Source of the DNA: Clostridia bacterium
Lineage (GTDB): Bacteria; Bacillota; Clostridia; Oscillospirales; Butyricicoccaceae
Assembly (NCBI GenBank): GCA_021205365.1
Contig: JAJPXP010000017.1
Location: forward strand, 1-64,000
Direction of reading: 5' to 3'
Length of the DNA stretch: 64,000 bases
The notes beneath the pieces were generated by a model that saw nothing but the letters and a program-made list of their open reading frames with translations, had not been told where the DNA came from and did no database searches. The position numbers were made by a program, and so were the translations under genes. Each line of letters opens with the position of its first letter. Position 1 is the first letter of the stretch. Positions 1 through 10,016 of this stretch are shown piece after piece.

Positions 1-45
1 CCATCAGACTAAAATCTGATGGCAGAAAAACTTTATTTTTTTCAA
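1..45 (-). terminator. rho-independent terminator-like hairpin downstream of the CarD gene
   Basis: ccatcagactaaaatctgatgg inverted repeat near an A/T-rich run. Confidence 0.45.
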
Positions 46-97
46 TTGTCTACTTCACGGGGAGCGGTTCAAAGCCTGCTCCTGCGGGTTATTTTCC

Positions 98-613
98 TTA
101 TGCTTCTTTTACTTCCTGTCCATCAACACGTCTTTTGATATACGGCTGAATCTGGTCATACTCCATACTGAGTGCAATCGCAAGCTCACCATACAGCATT
201 TTCTCAGCACGCTTCATATACTGCTGGTCTGTCTGCCCCATATGGCGTCCGGCCTTGATAGAACGCTGGTTTTTCATGTAAACGCTCTTAATCAGACGGA
301 TGAGGTCATCATTCTCATGGGTATTCAGACAAGCACGATACTTTTCACTCAGCATTTTCATATCACGGTTGTCGCAGACATTATCCGGAATACTCGGAAT
401 GCGGTCAATCAGCTCCTCGGCATCGACTTTCGACATAACTGGCCGCATAAATGCCTTGGTATCAACGGGCGTGTAAATAACTTCTGTATCATAGACCGGA
501 GACAGCTTGTAGTACAATGTATCTTGATCCGAAACAGCATCCGGATGTCCGATTTCTTCCACACGGCAGACGCCTGTGTTGCCGTACATTACGAAATCAC
601 CAACTTGGTACAT
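98..613 (-). CDS. CarD/CdnL-family transcriptional regulator
   Basis: N-terminus MYQVGDFVMYGNTGVCRVEEI with CarD_CdnL_TRCF-like pattern; upstream aggaggaatga RBS. Confidence 0.85.
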   Translation of the reverse strand: MYQVGDFVMYGNTGVCRVEEIGHPDAVSDQDTLYYKLSPVYDTEVIYTPVDTKAFMRPVMSKVDAEELIDRIPSIPDNVCDNRDMKMLSEKYRACLNTHENDDLIRLIKSVYMKNQRSIKAGRHMGQTDQQYMKRAEKMLYGELAIALSMEYDQIQPYIKRRVDGQEVKEA

Positions 614-993
614 GCTTCATTCCTCCTGTTTCACAAAATCCGGCGATGAAAAACGCGCATTTCACCGCATTTTACATGATTCCCCTAATATTATTATACC
701 ACTTTCGTGGAATGTTTGTAAGAAAAGCTTTGTTATAAAAAGTACCGAAAATGCAAATATAAATCCGGTTTTTCATGCGCTAAACGCTTAAAATTCAGAT
801 TATTTTGTCTATTATTTCCGTTTCCAGGCGCTGCGTGGCATTGCCGGCCTCTCTGTCAATCCGCTATATATAATATATTGTAACCAGTTATCCACGCGCT
901 GAGATTGTATAAAGGAACTTGAGATATACAGAAAATTGTGATACATTTAAAGCAGTTATAGAACATCCTGATACATTCCGGCTGGAGGTGACT

Positions 994-1425
994 ATGGACA
1001 ACCATGCATATGATACATTGAAAATCGAAAACCAGCTTTGCTTCCCGCTTTATGCCTGTTCCCGCAAAATGATTAAACAATATAAACCATTTGTCGATAT
1101 GCTTAATCTGACATACACCCAGTATATCACCATGCTGATTCTGTGGGAGAAAAAAGCCCTGACGGCAAAGGAACTGGGCCATGACCTATATCTGGATTCC
1201 GGCACGTTGACCCCGTTGCTGAAAAAAATGGAGGGCAAAGGCCTGCTGACACGCAGGCGTGCCGAAGATGACGAACGCAATCTGATTATTACCATTACAG
1301 AACAGGGAGAACAGCTCAGGGAACGCGCCCTCACGATTCCGGAACAGATCGCAAAATGCTCCAATCTGGAACCAGAGGAAGCAGCCGCTCTATATAAAAT
1401 TTTGTACAAGCTGCTGAACGGATAA
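994..1425 (+). CDS. MarR-family transcriptional regulator (OhrR-like)
   Basis: MDNHAYDTLKIENQLCFPLYACSRKMIKQYKPFVDMLNLTYTQYITMLILWE; winged-helix pattern LTPLLKKMEGKGLLTRRRAEDDER; RBS ggaggtg just upstream of ATG 994, so the track start at 919 is probably too early. Confidence 0.85.
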   Translation: MDNHAYDTLKIENQLCFPLYACSRKMIKQYKPFVDMLNLTYTQYITMLILWEKKALTAKELGHDLYLDSGTLTPLLKKMEGKGLLTRRRAEDDERNLIITITEQGEQLRERALTIPEQIAKCSNLEPEEAAALYKILYKLLNG

Positions 1426-1472
1426 GATCCCGGCCAATCGGCTGCGCAATATGATCCCGTGACCCGGGGCAG

Positions 1473-1512
1473 TAAAAAAAGAGGCTTCTCAAACGAGAAG
1501 CCTCTTTATTTT
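1473..1512. terminator. bidirectional terminator
   Basis: aaaaaagaggcttctcaaacgagaagcctctttattttt. Confidence 0.8.
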
Positions 1513-1547
1513 TCCGAGACAGATATTACTATACTATAGAACTTCGA

Positions 1548-3164
1548 TTACGCGCCGAGTACCAGTGGAGAGAAGATGATGTACATAACAACTACAACCA
1601 GAGCACCAACGGTTGCCCAGATCTTGCCGTTCTTCCACGGGGTCATATCCATGATCTTTGCATCCGGAATCTCGAAGGCGACCTCGCGCGGGCAAATCTT
1701 GATGCAAGCGAAATAGATAACGCACTGAACCAGGAAGCAGACAAATACCCAGTACAGATAATGAATCTTATCAAACATAGTCAGATATCCGATTGCATAC
1801 AGTACAATATGAACCGGGACACCAATCTTCGGAGCGAGCGACGGTGCCTTTTTGCTCAACATACCGAACAGTACAGCACACAGAATCGGCATGGAGAACA
1901 GTCCCCAGCACTCATTGATGAAGTTCATAATGCCGGAGCCGAAGTACATGATAAACGGGGAAATGATGATTGCCAGAATGCCGACAATCAGGCCAAAATA
2001 CTGGCCAACCTTTACAACCTTCTTTGCATCTGCATCCTTGCCCCACAGAGGCTTCCACACATTCAGTGTGAAGATCGTAGAGGAAGAATTCAGTACAGAG
2101 TTGAAGGAAGACAGGATTGCGCCGAACATAACAGCTGCAAAGAAGCCCATCAGCGGCTTCGGCATTACCTGCAGAACCAGTGCCGGATACGCAGAGTCGC
2201 CATCGAATGCTGCGCCGGAAGAAGTCTCGCCCAGCAGCTGGAATGCGATGATGCCCGGAATAACAATGACAAATACGTCCAGGCACTTGAAGAAGCCTGC
2301 CCAAATAGCACCCTTCTGAGATTCAGCCAGGTTTTTGCCGCCCAGAGAACGCTGGATGATGGACTGGTTGGTAGCCCAGTAGAACAGGTTGTTTACAAAC
2401 ATACCGGTGAACAGCAGCGGCCACGGAATGTACGGAGCCATTGCATTCGGAGCAGACCATGCGTTCATCTTATCCGGGGTAGCCGTGCAGAAGTGCTTGA
2501 CACCTGCGATGAAGCCGCCGCCGTCGATCTGGCCCAGAGCAATGAAGCCCAGAATCGGTACCAGAAAGCCGCCAATCAGCAGGCCAACACCGTTGATGGT
2601 ATCAGAATAAGCAACTGCCTTCAAACCGCCGAATACGGAGTATGCCATACCGATCAGGCCGGTAGCAAAGCATACAATCAGAATACCCATAAAGTAGCTG
2701 ATATTAAAGATTGCGCTGACGTCAAAAATCTTTTCCAGCGCTACGGCGCCGGAATACAGGATGGTCGGCAGCATGGTAACCACGTATGCAAACAGGAACA
2801 TGATGGAGAACATACGCATGGTAAATGTGTCGTAACGCATCTCATAGAACTGCGGGATGGTTGCAATGCCGCCCTTCAGGAACTTTGGCAGCAGAACAAA
2901 TGCCAGAATAATGAGTGCGAAAGCAGAAGTAGCTTCCCATGCCATAGTAGCCATAGAGCCAGAATATGCCTGGCCATTGGTACCTACCAGCTGCTCAGCT
3001 GACAGGTTTGTCATCATCAGGGAACCTGCAATGACAATGCCCGGCAGGCCACGGCCTGCAAGGAAGTAGCCTTCTTCAGTGTCCAGTTTTTCATCGCGCG
3101 TCTTATACGCGGAAAGAACTGCTACGAACACTGTAAAAGCGACAAACTCAATTACAGTCAACAT
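1548..3164 (-). CDS. sodium:solute symporter family (SSS) transporter
   Basis: 538 aa multi-spanning protein with SSS features (GYFLAGRGLPG, NLSAEQLVGTNGQAYSG, AYSDTINGVGLLIGG). Confidence 0.88.
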   Translation of the reverse strand: MLTVIEFVAFTVFVAVLSAYKTRDEKLDTEEGYFLAGRGLPGIVIAGSLMMTNLSAEQLVGTNGQAYSGSMATMAWEATSAFALIILAFVLLPKFLKGGIATIPQFYEMRYDTFTMRMFSIMFLFAYVVTMLPTILYSGAVALEKIFDVSAIFNISYFMGILIVCFATGLIGMAYSVFGGLKAVAYSDTINGVGLLIGGFLVPILGFIALGQIDGGGFIAGVKHFCTATPDKMNAWSAPNAMAPYIPWPLLFTGMFVNNLFYWATNQSIIQRSLGGKNLAESQKGAIWAGFFKCLDVFVIVIPGIIAFQLLGETSSGAAFDGDSAYPALVLQVMPKPLMGFFAAVMFGAILSSFNSVLNSSSTIFTLNVWKPLWGKDADAKKVVKVGQYFGLIVGILAIIISPFIMYFGSGIMNFINECWGLFSMPILCAVLFGMLSKKAPSLAPKIGVPVHIVLYAIGYLTMFDKIHYLYWVFVCFLVQCVIYFACIKICPREVAFEIPDAKIMDMTPWKNGKIWATVGALVVVVMYIIFSPLVLGA

Positions 3165-3823
3165 AACTTTAAAACTCCTTTTCTAAACTCTCTCCACACC
3201 TTCCCGGTGTCCCGGATCACCGAAAGGCGTAAAATGGTCGTTTCATGACGAAACAACCTTACTCACAGGTACGATTATATCAGACGTCTTGACTTTTCAC
3301 AATATCGACGCGGCATGTTCCTGTTAAAATTTTCGTAACATTTTTTATGCATATTATACAAAAAAATGCTTTCGTTTTTTTCGCGGCAAATCACAAAGCA
3401 TCCAAAATAAATGCATAAATTCCCTCTTATCCTCCATAATATAACTATTATTTTTCCATAATTTACAAACATCACCAATATTTTTTCATTTGTGCTTACA
3501 TTTTGAGTACCTGCTGCAAGCCCCGTTTCCCGCGCCCCTTCCGACATGCAAATATATCCAAACGCAGAAAGACTGCCGTGTTCTCCTGAAAACACGACAG
3601 TCTTTCCGTCATACAACAACAAAAGGGAAAGTTTGACTTTCACAAGGAGGCGGAACGGCATCAGCAGGCTCCTGAATTCCGCTGCATCACGCCAGGTTGT
3701 TCAGACCTCTTGGCATAATACATGTCGTCCATACCTCTTGCGTTACAAATTATACCACTGAATCTGTGCAATTGCAACATATTTTTCAGATATCACGCAC
3801 AACGTCCCCCTTATGACACTATG

Positions 3824-3864
3824 ACCACAAAAAAATCCCTGCGGCATCACGCCGCAGGGACAAT
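3824..3864 (-). terminator. terminator of the sugar isomerase/epimerase gene
   Basis: aaaaaaatccctgcggcatcacgccgcaggga hairpin with U-run on the minus strand. Confidence 0.75.
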
Positions 3865-3889
3865 TCTATTCTGTAAGAACGTAGTACAA

Positions 3890-4810
3890 TTACTTGCCCA
3901 GCAGTTCGCGCTCGATGATTTCGCGCGCTTCCGGAGCCTGCTTGTCCATCTTCTCCGGGAAGCCGAAGTAAGATACACATGCAATGTTGTCGCCGCCTAC
4001 CTTCGGAGCATCCGGCTTCAGCTGCTTGTTTGCAAAGTCCATCTCACGCAGGGTTTCGAAGATGCCCGGGAAATCAACTTCGCCTTCGCCCATAGCGGTG
4101 TGCTGATGAATGGTAACGTCAGCAGAGCCGCGCTGGTTCAGCCATGGCGGATTCAGGATGTAACGGCAGTCCTTGGTCTGGTTGTAGGTATCAGCAAACA
4201 GAACGTGGGTCAGCTCATCGCCAGCGTACTTCAGCATATGGCGAACGTCGCCCTTGCCCTGATCGTAGAAGAAGCCATGGGATGCAGAGTATACATAGCC
4301 CAGGTTCTTGGAACGGAAGGACTTAACCAGATCACATGCCTCGTCGTTCAGCTCGCAGAAGTCATACGGATGGGACTGAACCTCAACACGCAGTCCTTCG
4401 CGCTCGATGATCGGCAGCAGCTCTTCCATAGAACGGAACCACATGCCATTGCAGATTTCCTGCTGATTCGGGTCGCCGGAGAACTCGGTGTTGATTACCG
4501 GTACGCCCATGTTTACAGCGATCTCAATGATCTTCTTCCAGTTTGCAACAGCGTGCTGACGCTGCTCCTCGGTCGGGCCGGACCAGCGGTATACAACGAT
4601 GAAAGAAGAGATTTCAACGCCGGTTTCCTTCAGTGCCTGACGGTACTCAGCTTCTGCTTCCTTGGAGAACAGCGGATGCTTGTAGAACGGGTTGATGCGC
4701 GGATGCGGGGACTGCTCAATGTACTTGTAGCCCCAGTCAGCTACCTTGTGTACCATATCATTGATGCTCATCTGCTTGGCAAGAACGTCAACGTCAAATG
4801 CAATTTTCAT
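3890..4810 (-). CDS. sugar phosphate isomerase/epimerase (TIM-barrel, IolE/IolI-like)
   Basis: MKIAFDVDVLAKQMSINDMVHKVADWGYKYIEQSP...; internal start with upstream ggaggaaac RBS preferred over track start 4885. Confidence 0.8.
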   Translation of the reverse strand: MKIAFDVDVLAKQMSINDMVHKVADWGYKYIEQSPHPRINPFYKHPLFSKEAEAEYRQALKETGVEISSFIVVYRWSGPTEEQRQHAVANWKKIIEIAVNMGVPVINTEFSGDPNQQEICNGMWFRSMEELLPIIEREGLRVEVQSHPYDFCELNDEACDLVKSFRSKNLGYVYSASHGFFYDQGKGDVRHMLKYAGDELTHVLFADTYNQTKDCRYILNPPWLNQRGSADVTIHQHTAMGEGEVDFPGIFETLREMDFANKQLKPDAPKVGGDNIACVSYFGFPEKMDKQAPEAREIIERELLGK

Positions 4811-5078
4811 GATTTGTTTCCTCCTTGATTCAAATCTGGCTTCCGTCTCTCCTGACGGTTCCCTGTTGTTACAATGATTGTACACCGAAAGATCCCGAAT
4901 GCCAATGATACAATTTGCGCATTCACTGATAAATCCTGCTATTTTTCTTGATTTTCCTTTTTGTGCCTGCTACCATAAATACAGGGCCTTTTCCCATAGA
5001 AAGCATATGGCCTCATCATACATCGTCCTGTTGTGATGGCCAAAAGCCCTCAAAAGAGGGAGAATACGAAAGAAAGGA

Positions 5079-5954
5079 ATGAATATCATGCTGATTCCCG
5101 AAGCCGGTGTCCACCAGATCTCGGAGCGTTACTTTTTTACCCCGTCTTCCCTGGCCCGTGAACTGTTTTATTATCCTACGCGGTGCGGGCACTATTTCTG
5201 TGATCACACCTATTCCTTCAGCCATCAGTCGGAAATTGCACTGGAGAACGACCATAACAACAATATTATGCTTTTTCTTGTGCAGAACGGTGCATTGGAG
5301 CTGAACATTAACCATGTTGACATGCTCGCAGCCCGCGGACAGGTTGTGATATTCGACTGCAAGCAGCCCTATCAATATCGTGCATCCGACGGGCTGGAAT
5401 TTATCTGGCTGTTATTCAACGGATTAAATACCCGTCCATTTTACCAGCGTATTTTACGCTGCCGCGGCGGAAAACATGTCTTTTCAACCGCATCCTATTC
5501 CGAGGCGCTCCGCCTGCTGGATTCCCTGCTCAGCAGCTGTTCTTCCGGGGAACGCATGAGTGAACCCGCCTATTCCCAGCTGCTGCACCAGATGTTATGT
5601 CTGCTTCTCACCGAGATGCAGCCGCAAGCGGCAGACAATGACCGCATTACCCAGTCCATCCGGTATATGAATGCCCATTTATATGAACCCATCAACGTCA
5701 AAGCTGTTGCGGAGGCAGTCAACTGGAGCCCGTCCCATTTTTCGCGGGAATTTAAATCCCACACCGGATACTCTCCCTATGAATATATCGTGCTTCGCCG
5801 GATTGACAAAGCAAAGCATATGCTTACATCTACCCGTATGACCGTCAAGGAGATTGCCTACCATACCGGCTACAACAGCGAGGAAAACTTTATCCACAGC
5901 TTCCAGAAACATGTCGGAATTTCGCCGACGCTGTTCCGGAAATATCCGATATAA
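5079..5954 (+). CDS. AraC-family transcriptional regulator
   Basis: C-terminal double HTH: SPSHFSREFKSHTGYSPYEYIVLRRIDKAKHMLTSTRMTVKEIAYHTGYNSEENFIHSFQKHVGISPTLFRK. Confidence 0.88.
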   Translation: MNIMLIPEAGVHQISERYFFTPSSLARELFYYPTRCGHYFCDHTYSFSHQSEIALENDHNNNIMLFLVQNGALELNINHVDMLAARGQVVIFDCKQPYQYRASDGLEFIWLLFNGLNTRPFYQRILRCRGGKHVFSTASYSEALRLLDSLLSSCSSGERMSEPAYSQLLHQMLCLLLTEMQPQAADNDRITQSIRYMNAHLYEPINVKAVAEAVNWSPSHFSREFKSHTGYSPYEYIVLRRIDKAKHMLTSTRMTVKEIAYHTGYNSEENFIHSFQKHVGISPTLFRKYPI

Positions 5955-5976
5955 GCGGGCTGCTTCCAACTCCCCA

Positions 5977-6006
5977 TGAAAAAACCGCCGGTTTCCACCG
6001 GCGGCC
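5977..6006. terminator. terminator between convergent genes
   Basis: aaaaaaccgccggtttccaccggcggcc. Confidence 0.7.
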
Positions 6007-6017
6007 GTATATTTACA

Positions 6018-7028
6018 TTATTTATAGAAATCCGGCCTTGGGCCAACCTGAATCGGTTCCTCCCTGCCGCCATTTGTCTGTGCACGTACCAGTGCATCTG
6101 CTGTAACATTGGCAATCAGGCCATCCCACGCATTCGGACCGTTGACTTCGCCCTCACGGGTAGAATTGATCCACTGCTGCAGTTCCCTGTCATAAGCATG
6201 GATAAAACGGTTTTTCCAGCTCTGTTCAATCGGCGTGGTCTGTCCGCCAGACTTGCGGTAAACCGGCATCGACGGCTTCGGCAGGTCGATGACGCCTTCC
6301 TCGCAAACGATCTGACAGTTGATGTCATAGCCAAACCGGCAGTTCACAAAGACCTCAATCGTGGCTACAACGCCGGACTTGCACTTGATGTACATCAGCT
6401 GCGGGTCCATCAGCTCCGGATTCTTGTTCCGGGTCTGGCGCGGCATGATAACCTGTGCGGACTCATAATCATCTCCAACCAGCCAGTGGATGATGTCAAT
6501 CTCATGGATTGCAGTATCATGCACTGCCATTTCCGTTGTATATCCGTTATCCACTTCAGGGTTCCAGTGGGTACATCTCAGATACAGCGGGGCGCCAAAT
6601 TCGCCGGAATCAATCATATTCTTAATCTGCATATATGATTTATCATAACGGCGCATGAAGCCAACCTGGATCAGTCTCTTACCGCCTGCCATTTCCGCTT
6701 CCACAACTTCCAGAGATTCCTCTGCCGAGGTCGTCAGCGGTTTTTCACAGAAAATCGGCTTTCCTACTTCCAGCGCCTGTATAATGGTTTCCTGATGTGC
6801 AAAGCCGGGAGTCGTACATACAATAGCGTCTACATCCGGATCATTGACCAGATCTGCACTGTTGCTGTACACTGTTGCACCAATCGGATCGCCTACCTTG
6901 TGTGCACCCTCGACATAAAGATCCGATACGGCAACAACCTTACCGCCGGAAAGCTTATTGGTAATACGGTCAATGTGCTCACGCCCGATAGCGCCGCAGC
7001 CCACAACGCCGATTCTTAATAAATCCAT
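6018..7028 (-). CDS. Gfo/Idh/MocA-family oxidoreductase (inositol 2-dehydrogenase-like)
   Basis: MDLLRIGVVGCGAIGREHIDRI Rossmann motif, FCEKPLTTSAEE motif; RBS ggaggcgaag before ATG 7028. Confidence 0.87.
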   Translation of the reverse strand: MDLLRIGVVGCGAIGREHIDRITNKLSGGKVVAVSDLYVEGAHKVGDPIGATVYSNSADLVNDPDVDAIVCTTPGFAHQETIIQALEVGKPIFCEKPLTTSAEESLEVVEAEMAGGKRLIQVGFMRRYDKSYMQIKNMIDSGEFGAPLYLRCTHWNPEVDNGYTTEMAVHDTAIHEIDIIHWLVGDDYESAQVIMPRQTRNKNPELMDPQLMYIKCKSGVVATIEVFVNCRFGYDINCQIVCEEGVIDLPKPSMPVYRKSGGQTTPIEQSWKNRFIHAYDRELQQWINSTREGEVNGPNAWDGLIANVTADALVRAQTNGGREEPIQVGPRPDFYK

Positions 7029-7188
7029 TTCTTCGCCTCCATTGTTATCTGTTGCTTGTCCTGTGCCGGTCTCTCTCTCTGCCGACAACTTAATATGATT
7101 ATACGGATTTTCCTGACAATTTGCAATATAAAATCCCGTCAGACCATGAATTTCATCATCACATTACACAAATATGGGCAGTTTCCGG

Positions 7189-8055
7189 TCAGTTGTTCCG
7201 CCTCCCGGTACGTCCTTGCACAATCTTGCGGTATTCTCCTGGTGTAATGCCGACATTTTTTCGAAACAAAGCCGTAAAATAAGTATAGTTGCTATATCCG
7301 CACTGCTCTGCAATGTGCTGCACGCTCTGCCGGGTAGAAGCCAGCAGTGTCTGCGCATGTGCCAGCCTCCTGCGGGTAATATACTGCACGGGCGTGCATC
7401 CTGCTGTGGTAAGAAAAACGCGGTCCAGATGGTATTTGCTGACCCCCATTGCCTGTGCAATGGTATCCAGCGTTAATGTTTCCAAATAATGCCGGTCCAG
7501 ATACATCTGTGTGCGTACTCCAAGCTGATAATGCGCCTGTTCCGCACGTTCCGCCGCAACCCGGTGGATTTTCAATGCAACTGTGACAGCAGAGGCGGAC
7601 AGATAGCTGCAAAGCTCCTCGCTTTGGGTATTCGGGTCGGCAGCGGCATGCTCCAGTACGGATAGAATACTGTCCAGCGAATGGCTTCCCACCCCGGCGT
7701 GTACAACCGAGCGGTCATTGCGCCCGACAAAACAGTTTTCCTCCAAACCACGGCATTTCAGATGGGTGAAACCGCAGGAAATACCCGTCACCGGCTGCTC
7801 TCCCTTTGCCCGGAAGCCATGGGGTTCACCGGCTGCGCACAAAACGAAATCTCCCGGCTCCAGCTCTTCCTGCCCGCCCTCTATTTGGACAATGCCGGTT
7901 CCCTCCCGTACCAGCATCAGTTCCGCATGTCCGGTATGGGAATGCACGCTCTGCCCATCCTGATCCAACAGGATCGGGCAAATATATACCAGGCTTGGCA
8001 GGATATTGTCCTCAAAGCTTCCGCGTTCCCAGCCGCGGGCTATAAAATCTATCAT
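7189..8055 (-). CDS. AraC-family transcriptional regulator with N-terminal cupin
   Basis: cupin-like VREGTGIVQIEGGQEELEPGDFVLCAAGEPHGF and C-terminal AraC HTH. Confidence 0.85.
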   Translation of the reverse strand: MIDFIARGWERGSFEDNILPSLVYICPILLDQDGQSVHSHTGHAELMLVREGTGIVQIEGGQEELEPGDFVLCAAGEPHGFRAKGEQPVTGISCGFTHLKCRGLEENCFVGRNDRSVVHAGVGSHSLDSILSVLEHAAADPNTQSEELCSYLSASAVTVALKIHRVAAERAEQAHYQLGVRTQMYLDRHYLETLTLDTIAQAMGVSKYHLDRVFLTTAGCTPVQYITRRRLAHAQTLLASTRQSVQHIAEQCGYSNYTYFTALFRKNVGITPGEYRKIVQGRTGRRNN

Positions 8056-8289
8056 AGATAACGCCCCTCCTGTGATTTTTTCACCTTTATTATACACTTT
8101 TTTTGTGCAATTGCATATGATAGCCGCAAATCTGAATATTCCCTTGAAAGACCCCTAAACATTCCATCCTGTTCACACAACCAACACAGATGCGTGCTAG
8201 AATAAAATGAATTTAAATGCTTTATTCCTTACAGGAAAGACGTTCCCTGTTTTCGAACCAATTCATAATAATCCAACAGGAGGCTTACC

Positions 8290-9315
8290 ATGATACAGGT
8301 AACAGGACTTACCCGCCGGTATGGTTCCGCGCTCGCGGTATCCGACCTCTCTTTTTCCGTAAAGGAAGGAGAAATTGTAGGATTCCTCGGCCCGAACGGC
8401 GCCGGAAAATCCACTACCATGAACATGATTACCGGATGCTTGCGTCCGACAGCGGGTACTGTAACACTTGGCAGCTACGATATTGACACCGATGCCGATC
8501 AGGCACGGAAAATGATCGGCTACCTGCCGGAAAACCCACCGCTCTATCCCGATATGACCGTTGACGAATATCTGGGTTTTGTTTATTCGTTGAAAAAGTG
8601 CACCATCCCGCAGGAGGAGCATCTGGAACAGGTCTGCAAAATGTCCGGCTTAACCGATGTCCGTGAGCGTATTATCCGCAACCTGTCCAAGGGCTACCGC
8701 CAGCGTGTCGGCCTCGCGCAGGCATTAGTCGGTGACCCAAAGGTATTGATTCTGGACGAACCTACCGTCGGCCTTGACCCGAAACAGATCATCGAAATCC
8801 GTGAAACCATCCGCAGCCTCGGTCAAAAACATACGATCATCCTTTCCAGCCATATCCTGCCGGAAGTGCAGGCCGTATGTGACCGCATCCTTGTCATCCA
8901 TCACGGAAAAATTGTGGCAGACGGCACCTCTGCCGAGCTGAGCGAACGCATGGAGGGTGCCGAACAGCTGGATATGACAATTGAAGGCGAAACCGAGGCG
9001 GTTCTTCGTACACTGCGCGCAGTCCCAGGCGTTACCGATGCGAATATCATCCGCGAGGACGGTAAAAAATCTGTTTACCGCATCACGGCGGAAACAAATA
9101 CCGATATCCGGCACAATGTCTTCGATGCACTGAGCCAGAGCCATATGGCAATCCTCTCCATGCAGCAGGTCGAGCTGAGTCTGGAGGATATCTTCCTGGA
9201 ACTGACGGAAACCGCCTCAGTCGCCCCCGAAGCAGAACCAGTTCCACAGGAAGACCCGGAAAAGCCCAAAAAGAAACGCCGTCTGTTCGGCAGAAAGCGA
9301 GATGGTGACGAATGA
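8290..9315 (+). CDS. ABC transporter ATP-binding protein (GldA-like)
   Basis: Walker A GPNGAGKST, signature LSKGYRQRVGLAQAL, Walker B VLILDEPTVGLDP. Confidence 0.92.
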   Translation: MIQVTGLTRRYGSALAVSDLSFSVKEGEIVGFLGPNGAGKSTTMNMITGCLRPTAGTVTLGSYDIDTDADQARKMIGYLPENPPLYPDMTVDEYLGFVYSLKKCTIPQEEHLEQVCKMSGLTDVRERIIRNLSKGYRQRVGLAQALVGDPKVLILDEPTVGLDPKQIIEIRETIRSLGQKHTIILSSHILPEVQAVCDRILVIHHGKIVADGTSAELSERMEGAEQLDMTIEGETEAVLRTLRAVPGVTDANIIREDGKKSVYRITAETNTDIRHNVFDALSQSHMAILSMQQVELSLEDIFLELTETASVAPEAEPVPQEDPEKPKKKRRLFGRKRDGDE

Positions 9316-10016
9316 ATGCCATAAGAAAACGTGACACACAGGGATTTTTCTGTTCTCCGCTGGGATATGTCTACATCGGCGCATTTCTGGCAATTATGAA
9401 CCTGTATTTTTTTGCTACCTGTGTCCTGACCTCTTCCAGTGATACCAGCAGCGTTTTCTCGAACATGCTGATTGTATTTCTGTTTCTGATGCCAATCCTC
9501 ACCATGCGGCTGTTCAGCGAGGAATACAAACAGGGGACTGACCGCCTTCTGCTGACCGCACCTGTCAGTGTGTGGGATATTGTCGGCGGCAAATTCCTCG
9601 CTGCCATGGGTGTGCTGGTGCGTGCACTGCTATGGACCATTCCATGGCTGGTGGTTATCCTGATCTTTGGCTTACCGTCATGGCCGGCCATTTTGGGCTG
9701 TTATGTTGCAGTCCTCTGCGCTTCCGCAGTGTTTGCAGCGATGGGCATGTTCCTGTCCAGCCTGACTGAAAGCCAGCTGATTGCGGCTGTCCTTTCATTT
9801 GCATTATTCCTCGGCTTATATGTCGCAGATATGCTGAGCTATTCCATGGACAGCAGCAGCATTCTCGGCAGTATTTTCAACTGGCTCTCTATCTTCACCC
9901 GATATGATACATTTATGTCCGGCCAGTTCTCCTTTGGCAACCTGATTTATTTCATCTCCCTCACCGGTCTGTTCCTGTATCTGACTGCCCGTGTGATCGA
10001 GCGCAGAAGAATGTGA
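9312..10016 (+). CDS. ABC transporter permease
   Basis: hydrophobic ABC-2-type permease; ATGA overlap with the preceding ATPase gene. Confidence 0.85.
   Translation: MNAIRKRDTQGFFCSPLGYVYIGAFLAIMNLYFFATCVLTSSSDTSSVFSNMLIVFLFLMPILTMRLFSEEYKQGTDRLLLTAPVSVWDIVGGKFLAAMGVLVRALLWTIPWLVVILIFGLPSWPAILGCYVAVLCASAVFAAMGMFLSSLTESQLIAAVLSFALFLGLYVADMLSYSMDSSSILGSIFNWLSIFTRYDTFMSGQFSFGNLIYFISLTGLFLYLTARVIERRRM

Noticed and set aside
1761-3002. 413-aa plus-strand ORF opposite the SSS transporter
   Set aside because: Mirror ORF of a transmembrane protein, no start context, no domain.
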